Shown piece by piece: positions 57,831-64,000 of a stretch of DNA of 64,000 bases; the first letter of the stretch is position 1; the number at the start of each line of letters is the position of its first letter. The notes under the pieces were generated by a model. That model was given only the letters and a program-made list of their open reading frames with translations. It ran no database searches and was not told the DNA's origin. Source of the stretch: Molossus alvarezi. Its lineage: Eukaryota; Chordata; Mammalia; Chiroptera; Molossidae. Location: the NCBI GenBank assembly GCA_037176705.1, contig CM073886.1, forward strand, positions 5,084,001 to 5,148,000. The letters are read 5' to 3'. The position numbers and the translations under genes were made by a program.

Positions 57831-58649
57831 ATTCTTAATGTGCTTCTTCATAGTCTTTCCTCCCCTGCCATCTTTCTCATTAGACAATTTCAGATCCTGT
57901 CCCTGATATGGTCGCTCTCCTGTGGACATGCTGGAGCATGTCAATATCTTCCTGAGAGGGCGGAGCCAGGTTGAGCATGGCCGACTGGGGGGTCCAGCCA
58001 TGCTAAGCAGAGGAGATAGCATAATGCTGAGAGCATCCCTGGATGAGTGTGTGCTCAGCATCAGCCGGGAAGCATGTTGCTCATTCAGTATGCATATTCT
58101 GGTTCCACTCACTGTGCTCCTCATGCCTACAGGTGTCATATGTATCATGATGTGCTCTCATGAACAATCAACCTCTCCTTTATTAAGGGCTCACGGGGGC
58201 CGGGCCACCCTGAACAGACTGCACGCCCGTGTGCAGCAGCCGTGCAGGGAAGTTAAGTAACTGGAGATCTCTCAGAGCTGGCCCCAAACCCCAGGTGGCC
58301 TGAAGCTGTGCTCTTAGCCACTGGGTATAGTGCTCCCAGGGTTCAAATCCCACTTCTGCCCAACACTGTTCTGTCTCCGTCTTTTTCTTTCCTTTTGAAG
58401 TTGTAATCAGGAGGTACAGGTTGCAAAGCATCCTGGAAATGAATCTGTGCCCAGAGACTCCCTTGGTGGACCATACCTTATATGCAGGTGGAAATGGGCA
58501 TTTCTGTGGCCAGCTCAGCACCGTGCTTCTCTTGAGCCCCTGACCGCCCAGGAGAGATGACAGAGCTGGGCGGCTTGAGCTCCGGGTCCAGCTCCGCTGC
58601 CTGTCTTGCCCAGGTCCCTGCGCTCTGCAAACACCGTCTCCTCCAACAG

Positions 58650-58773
58650 GCTGGGGCTGCTCGTCTGCTTCTATGAGAACCTGGAGCTGCTGGACGCCGC
58701 CCTGGCCCACGTCCTCCTTCACCAGATGATCAAGTGCAGCCGTCTCAGGGGCTTCCAGGCCGGCGTTCAGAAG
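58650..58773 (+). CDS. OTOA: OTOA coding exon 11: residues 327-368
   Basis: Acceptor CTCCTCCAACAG, donor CAGAAG|GTGCAG (weaker at +4 to +6). AG+G gives R327. Encodes [20 protein letters not shown] and [22 protein letters not shown], phase 0 out. Leucine-rich helices with two cysteines (C333, C356) that could pair. The GFQAGVQK ending is highly conserved in my memory of mammalian otoancorins. Confidence 0.94.
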
Positions 58774-59998
58774 GTGCAGAAGGGATGCACAGCCTGGGCC
58801 GCAGCCTCAGTTTTACTACCCTGAGAAATGGGGAATCTTGTCTGGCCTTTGACAGAAGCATGTAGGGTTAATCAGGGTCCAGGCCCGGCCAGACTAGATG
58901 GTATCTCAAACACATGAGCGAAAAACGGGGAGAAGCAACACCAAACAGTGTCGGGAAAAGTTCGATGAGACCAAAGTTCTGTCAGAGCGGCCACCTCGAA
59001 CTTACAGGGGTAGCAGCAGCTTCGAGTCCGCAGGTCCGATGGGGCCCGAGGCTGCGTCTCGAAGGCGCTCCCAGGTGGTGCGGAGGCTGCTGGTGGAAGA
59101 CGGGCCGGAGGAGCAGCCTCCTGCCGGCCCGGGACGTGGAGGCTGAGCTGGGGAGGAAGCGCTGAATCCGGAGAACCGGGAGCTGGGACCCTGGTTTCTT
59201 TCGCTGCCCTCGGCTGCCCCCCAGTACCCATTTCAGGACTGCCTGGAACGCTGGGCACACTCATCTGAAATGAGTATATATGTTGTTCCCGTAAATTCAG
59301 GCGTTAAAGCATGAACCCCGCTCGCTTTCATTCTTTTGTGCAGAGGTCATGTTACAAGATGGAAGGAATTGACTATAGCTAGACAGACATTTTAGAATAA
59401 AATAATTGTTAAGGTGATCACAGAAGCGTGAAAACTTGGAAGATATTTTAAGTAAAAAATTTAGAGAGCGCACTTTTGTTCGTATTATGATTATGTAAAA
59501 ACCATGTACTGTGGTTTATTGATAAAGGACATATTATAAAGGCATAAGCAGTCATAGAAGCCTATACACGCAATTACTGATCAATTATTTGTACGAGGGA
59601 GACTTACTTTTTGTTATCATTGGGAATTACTTTTATATAGACTGTATATTATCATTAAAAACCCCTGGATATTTCATAAAAGGAGAACAGCCATATCTAC
59701 AGCTGCAGAGTTCAAGGTCACAAAAGGAAAACAGATACTACGGGAGTGTGGCGGCGGTTATGGGTGAAGTTGACATGCTTCAAGGTTGATCTAGCAACAA
59801 ATATTTAAATGAAGCTCAGTCAGTTGTAGCGTATTCAGGTCAAGGCCAGAGGAGGCGGTATTCTCAGGGGGAGAGACCCTCTCCCTTTGGCCAGGCAGGG
59901 TGGGGGAGGGTCATGGAGCCCTTGCACCCCAGGATGAAGGCAGGGGGAACCACCGTCCTACCTGCTGTCGACCCTCATCCCAGCCTCTCCCCTGCTAG
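58774..59998. other. OTOA intron 11
   Basis: 1,225 bp, no repeat family recognised. 58,980-59,170 is CpG-rich but I see no exon or promoter signal I would defend. Confidence 0.55.
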
Positions 59999-60214
59999 CT
60001 CAAAGCCGACCTCCTGGACATCGCCACGGAGAACCAGACGCTCAACGAGACCCTGGGCTCTTTGTCGGACGCGGTTGTGGGCTTGACCCACAGGCAGCTG
60101 GGATCCCTCTCGCCCGAGGCTGTGCACGGCGCCATCTCCACCCTCAGCCAGGTGTCGGGCTGGACCAAGAGCCAGATCATCATCCTGTCTGCCAAGTGCC
60201 TGGCCCATGAGAAG
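59999..60214 (+). CDS. OTOA: OTOA coding exon 12: residues 369-440
   Basis: Acceptor TCCCCTGCTAG, donor GAGAAG|GTCAGT, phase 0 at both ends (216 nt, 72 codons). Encodes [60 protein letters not shown] and [12 protein letters not shown]. Two adjacent sequons (NQT, NET). The [20 protein letters not shown] stretch is a helix-turn-helix repeat of the kind that recurs in stereocilin and mesothelin. Best-conserved exon of the window by my recollection of the human protein. Confidence 0.96.
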
Positions 60215-61449
60215 GTCAGTGGAGCTCTGAGCGTTGGCGCCCTGCCCCCACAGGCCTGCTCTGTGCACACAGCGGATAGTGCTGAGGGGGACTCCTGGGT
60301 TCACGTCCTCCTGCCATTTATTAGCTGGACATTTGTGACCTTGGACAATTGGCTTCATTTCTCTTGCCTCAGTTTCCCTATTTGTAAGATAAGAGGGGCA
60401 ACGATAGCATCTGTTCCATAGGTGTCTGCAGGAGTTATGTCGTCAGCACACGGGAAGAGGTTGGGCACACATGACCCGGCGTGTGAGCGCGAGTGAGAGC
60501 CAAGCAGGGCAGTCACCCAGGCCCTCTTTGCTTGTCGAGGCTGCTCACACTGCACCTGAGACCAGGGACAGGGCTACTGTACCCAGTCTTGGGCTGCACA
60601 GAGGGAACTGTCCCCACGGAAGTCCTGTGACAGGGCCCTGAGCAAGCAGGCTGTGAAGCCAGGCGCCCTGGGCCGCCCCAGCTGTCTCCTGTGTGTGGCG
60701 ATGCAGGGAGCACGTGTCTGGTTTAGGCTCCAGCTGCTCCGGGCGGGAAATGGGCCTTTTTCGCAGGGTATTAGTCTCTTCGCGCCGGGCCCGGTAGAAG
60801 GGGCTGCAGAGACACGAGCCCTAAACATGTTGGGTTCTGCTCCTCTAGTTCCCTCTCAAACCCATTCCCCAGAAGCCAGCTGGCCCATGAGGATTGGATT
60901 GGGACCAGACAGACATTTATTAAGTGCTCACTGTGCTAGGCTCGGCTCTAAGTGAGTTGATCACTGAGTCCTCCGGACAACCCTATGAGAGCAGCAGTTC
61001 TTTAACTCATTTTCCAGGTCGTTCATGTCAGGCACAGAGCATAGAAGGGAGTTCGCTGTGTCACGTAAAAGGGCCGCAGTTGGGATTGAACCCAGGGCAC
61101 CTGGCTTCAGAGCCTGCTTGCTGAACTCCCATGCTGACTGCTGCATCAGGGTGCCATGGCCGCTGCCCAGCCCACCCTCACTGACTCAGGCCAAGGCTCG
61201 CCCACTCGTCTGGCCTGTCCCCTCTAGCCTGGGGGTGACTTCAGTTGGAAGGCTTGGCAGCCCTTCCCTGCTTTGACTGAGCCACCTGGGTTCACCTGGC
61301 CACTTCTCTTCGAATTTGATTTTAGGGAGCTGAGGAGACTGTCTCATTCCCCAGCCCTGCACAAAGTGGCTTATCTCTTTCCTAGCAGCCAACTCTTCCT
61401 ACAAGGTGACTTTCACCAAGAAGCTAAGAGTTCGAAAGTCCTTGCTGCT

Positions 61450-61513
61450 TTCTTCTTCTTCTCCTCCTCCTTCTACTTCTCCTTCTCCTTCTTCTTTCTT
61501 CTTCTTCTTCTTG
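61450..61513. repeat. (TTC/TCC)n microsatellite, tail of the adjacent VES
   Basis: Impure TTC/CTC triplets directly abutting the tail side of the antisense VES; probably grew from its A-rich tail (GAA on the SINE strand). Confidence 0.85.
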
Positions 61514-61760
61514 TTAATCTTCGCCTAAGGATATTTTTTTCATTGACTTTTAGAGAGAGTGCAAGGCAGGAAGGGAAGGACAGAGGGAGAGAGAGAAACA
61601 TTGATGAGAGAGACACATCAATTGGTTGCCTCCCACACGTGCCCTGACTAGGGCCTGGGACTGAACCTGCAACCCAGGTATCTGCCCTTGACTGGGAATC
61701 AAACCAGCCACCCTTCAGTGAGCAGGCTGACGCTCTAACCACGGAGCCACACTGGCCAGG
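61497..61760 (-). mobile_element. VES SINE
   Basis: Antisense VES: TTAATCTTCGCCTAAGGATA to GAGCCACACTGGCCAGGG. Confidence 0.93.
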
Positions 61761-62543
61761 GTGGTCTTGCCTTCTCTGGGGACAGTAACTGACCACCCAT
61801 TCTACAGAGTGTAACTGAAGGAAACCACTGAGCCACCTTTGTGTAGCACCAGCGGATGCCTCTGTGTCTGTGGAGACCATCCAGACCCTCACACGGGGAG
61901 GAGGAGGGAACACACGTGATTCCTGATCGGGTGCCAGCTGCAGTCGGAGTTGTGAGGACATATCAGACTCACATCCTGACACATCTTCACTTCAGCTCCG
62001 AGTTTCCACACGGGGCCAAGGAGCGTGGGCTTTGCTATGCCGGGGGCTTGGCAGGGGGCATGATGAGAAGGGAGGGCTCCGCAGGCACCGTGACGGGGTC
62101 GGGACTGGGTCAGCTGAGTGCCCAGGACCTGCCAAGGGGCAGCTGCTGGTCAGCTCTTACCTTGTTGCCAGTGTGGGCCCATGTTGCCTGGTGTTCAGAT
62201 GAAAAAACAGGGACTCAGATCTGGATTTGTATGGGAATTCCCCATATTTTAAATGTTGTCAGCTAGTTCAGATGAGACACAAAGCAGCCCTTTCCCCGGC
62301 TGAGGGTGGGTGGCCCCGGGTGGGTGCCCCCGGGTGGGTGTTGGTGCGGTGGTCGCAGCAGAGCCCTCCCCTGGGAGCAGCTACGCCCTGTCATGTTTTG
62401 ACGTTCAGCTCTCTTTCCTGAGGGCGGAAGGAAGGCCTGGGGGCAGCGTGCATCTGGCTCACGGGGTGCCCCGGCGCCCACCCTGCTGCGGCCACGCAGG
62501 GGCCTGGGAAGTGCCGCGAGGTGACAGGCCTGTCCTCATGCAG

Positions 62544-62711
62544 GTGCTGTCCTTCCACAACATCAGCCAGATGGGTGTGCTGCTGGCTGGGGTCGGCACC
62601 CAGGCCTTCTACGGCATGGACCGCCGGGCCCTCACGCAGCTCCTGAGCGGCACCGGCTCCGCGCACGTGTCCGACCTGTCCCCGGCCCAGCAGCACGGCG
62701 TCCTCAGCAAG
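62544..62711 (+). CDS. OTOA: OTOA coding exon 13: residues 441-496
   Basis: Acceptor CCTCATGCAG, donor AGCAAG|GTGAGG, phase 0 at both ends (168 nt). Encodes [40 protein letters not shown] and [16 protein letters not shown]. One sequon (NIS). The middle ([20 protein letters not shown]) differs more from my memory of human otoancorin than neighbouring exons do. High G+C and CpG at third positions. Confidence 0.94.
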
Positions 62712-63373
62712 GTGAGGGGGTGGCCGGCCCCGCCACGTGGCCACAGAGCGTGCGGTTGGGGGTTTGAGTGGGGACCAGCTCCGCCTTGGGTGAGGGTGTC
62801 GAGCCCGGGAACACCTTCCTTGGGTGCCCCCTCCCCTGCCTTCCACAAAGACCCTCGGCTCATGCCCTGGTTCTTCCCAGACCTGGCACCCTCCCCAGCA
62901 AATCAAATCTGGAAGCCTTTTTAAGTCAGGTTTCTTGATATAATAATATGTTAAAAGGTTGCTTTTCCCATCTGAAAATGAATTCCATGTTCCCGGGGCT
63001 TCCGAAAGCCCCGTCCATGGTTCAAAGTGACGCGGGGTCCTCCTTCTCACTGGACAGTGGCCCTCCGTCCTGTTCTCTCAGACTCGCCCTTTCCAATCGC
63101 AACGTCTAAGAACCAAAGGAGAGGTTTGGCCCAAAGTCAACGCCAGCAGGAGCACATGTGGTCACAGTGAAGAGCACAGGTTTTGAGAGGAGATGGACGT
63201 GAGCTTGAATCTCACTCATCAAGCACAGTTTTCCCAGCTGTGAAATAGGACCGTGGTGGTTGCCACCTCAGGGGTTTGGGGACAGGTCTGCGGGACTCTG
63301 CCCGGGAAGCGCAGGCGCCCGGCCCTTGTCACAGCTCCTGGCCGGCGGCGTAAGTCTCTCTCCCTCTCGGCAG
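62712..63373. other. OTOA intron 13
   Basis: 662 bp. 63,160-63,260 is a sense MIR-like stretch (AGAGCACAGGTTTTGAGAGG; TTTTCCCAGCTGTGAAATAG). Acceptor CTCTCGGCAG. Confidence 0.75.
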
Positions 63374-63514
63374 ATGATGGAGGCCGGACACGCCGCTGCA
63401 GGTGTTGTGGAAATACAAGGGGCGTTCTTCAAGGAAGTGTCCCTCTTCGACTTAAGGAGGGAACCCAGATTCAACTCCAGCGTCCTAAAGGGGAAGGGGC
63501 TTCGGAGGAGTCAG
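63374..63514 (+). CDS. OTOA: OTOA coding exon 14: residues 497-543
   Basis: Acceptor CCCTCTCGGCAG, donor AGTCAG|GTATGA, phase 0 at both ends (141 nt). Encodes [40 protein letters not shown] and KGLRRSQ. The two methionines are internal codons, not a start: exon 13 reads straight into them. One sequon (NSS). The [18 protein letters not shown] block is strongly conserved in the family. The next exon is outside the window. Confidence 0.95.
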
Positions 63515-63699
63515 GTATGACCACGCTGCTTCCCGCACCAGCTCCGAGGTGTGTGAGGGGTTCCCCACACCAGGGCCGTGGCCAGTACTAACTGGGGGGT
63601 CCTACAGTTCAGCTCAGTCCTGACACACCTGCCTGGAGGAAGTGTCAGGTGGCACAGTTAAGAGCTCAGTCCCCCAGGACTGTCCCCCCAGATGCCCAC

Positions 63700-64000
63700 T
63701 GCCGGTGCCGGCTGTCCCCTGTGCATCTGACCGACTGGTCATAGATCGGAGGTTCCCGTGGCACACCCGGGGTTTGCTTAATTTGCTAGAACAGCTCGCA
63801 GGGCTCAGAGAAACGTTTCACACTAGCTCGGGCAGGCCAGATGGGGGACGGCGCAGCGCAGGGTTGGGGAACGAGTCCCCAGCTTCCCTGTCCTTCCAGG
63901 TCCCGGTCTCCCCGCTCTCCGTGCGCTCACCAGCCCGGTGGCTCTCAGAACTCTGTCCTCTGGGTTTTATGGAGGCTTCATTGCCTGGGCATGATTGATG
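63700..64000 (+). mobile_element. Old interspersed repeat, probably LTR-type (second copy)
   Basis: Shares ATTTGCTAGAACAGCTCGCA and the preceding GGAGGTTCCC phrase with the repeat at 16,840-17,480, in the same orientation, and ends with TTTTATGGAGGCTTCATTGC, another phrase common in this old family. Continues past the window. Family unassigned. Confidence 0.5.

Larger units (their letters stand above)
56648..58649. other. OTOA intron 10 (GC-AG)
   Basis: 2,002 bp. Contains a VES (57266-57522, minus) and a sense MIR (57640-57830). The acceptor is CTCCAACAG|G at 58649. Confidence 0.85.
60215..62543. other. OTOA intron 12
   Basis: 2,329 bp. Two MIR fossils (60310-60430 sense, CTTGCCTCAGTTTCCCTATT; 60905-61130 antisense, GGGATTGAACCCAGGGCACC), a (TTC)n-rich pyrimidine stretch (61450-61513) fused to a VES (61497-61760). 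61,760-62,540 unassigned. Confidence 0.8.
18977..64000 (+). other. OTOA: OTOA gene body, 5' half (14 coding exons)
   Basis: Otoancorin is a GPI-anchored glycoprotein of the inner ear. It sits where sensory-epithelium cells meet the overlying acellular gels and is needed to attach the tectorial membrane to the spiral limbus; loss in humans causes DFNB22 deafness. It belongs with stereocilin and mesothelin, whose ectodomains are predicted helical repeats. Here 14 exons splice in silico to 1,629 nt without a stop. All phases fit (1,0,1,2,0,0,2,1,0,2,0,0,0,0) and the product aligns end to end with my recollection of human otoancorin, with no exon missing. Sequons are visible in exons 7 (NRS), 10 (NAT, NTS), 12 (NQT, NET), 13 (NIS), 14 (NSS) and across the exon 8/9 junction (NAT then D). 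The remaining half and the GPI signal lie beyond 64,000. No broken codon or frameshift is seen. Confidence 0.95.

Noticed and set aside
58980..59170. CpG-rich patch in intron 11 as a promoter or extra exon
   Set aside because: No GC-box cluster, no consistent splice pair and no frame match; exons 11 and 12 join directly in phase 0.
62310..62924. 204-codon plus-strand frame spanning exon 13
   Set aside because: The frame simply reads through both introns around the real exon 13 in a different frame; the family match is confined to 62544-62711 in its own frame.
63374..63379. ATGATG at the start of exon 14 as an alternative translation start
   Set aside because: It directly follows an acceptor, is in phase with exon 13, and corresponds to internal residues of otoancorin.

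Overview
This is a mammalian nuclear-genome window, almost certainly from a yangochiropteran (echolocating) bat. About thirty copies of a tRNA-derived SINE lie across it in both orientations. Their heads (CCGGTTTGGCTCAG or CCGGTGTGGCTCAG) and CT-rich, A-tailed bodies match the bat VES family. Long interspersed L1 copies, MIR/L1M fossils, short exons with GT-AG junctions and microsatellites fit the same picture. I cannot name the species.

The only protein-coding gene I can support is the 5' half of OTOA (otoancorin) on the + strand. Fourteen coding exons run from 18,981 to 63,514. They keep one open frame across every junction (1,629 nt, 543 codons) and encode a signal peptide and the first half of the ectodomain. 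Human otoancorin has about 1,150 residues, so the rest lies right of the window. All junctions are GT-AG except the donor after coding exon 10, which reads CACAG|GCAAGG (a GC-AG intron). A CpG island at 5.56-6.08 kb, with a GC-box tandem array and a well-placed donor (CGCAG|GTGAGG), is the best candidate for the promoter and a non-coding first exon, but this is inferred.

Layout. 1-2.35 kb: left-truncated antisense L1 (L1-A). 2.35-18.9 kb: SINEs, L1M/MIR fossils, the CpG island. 18.98-22.85 kb: coding exons 1-6, including three consecutive exons of only 28-31 nt. 22.85-33.13 kb (intron 6): a full-length antisense L1 (L1-D) with a recognisable target-site duplication. 33.13-37.9 kb: exons 7-8, separated by a 1.2-kb G-rich minisatellite packed with GTAAGG donor-like motifs. 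41.5-56.6 kb: exons 9-10 flanking a 14.9-kb intron that holds two L1s head to head (L1-B minus, L1-C plus; 5' ends about 0.5 kb apart), one carrying a nested younger L1. 58.6-63.5 kb: exons 11-14. 63.7 kb to the end: an old repeat that also occurs at 16.8-17.5 kb.

No exotic new system is evident. The most noteworthy structures are the donor-motif minisatellite directly downstream of exon 7, the head-to-head L1 pair, a perfect 19-bp hairpin in L1-D that looks like a template-switch scar, a 3'-truncated 'tailless' SINE with target-site duplications, and the GC-AG intron.
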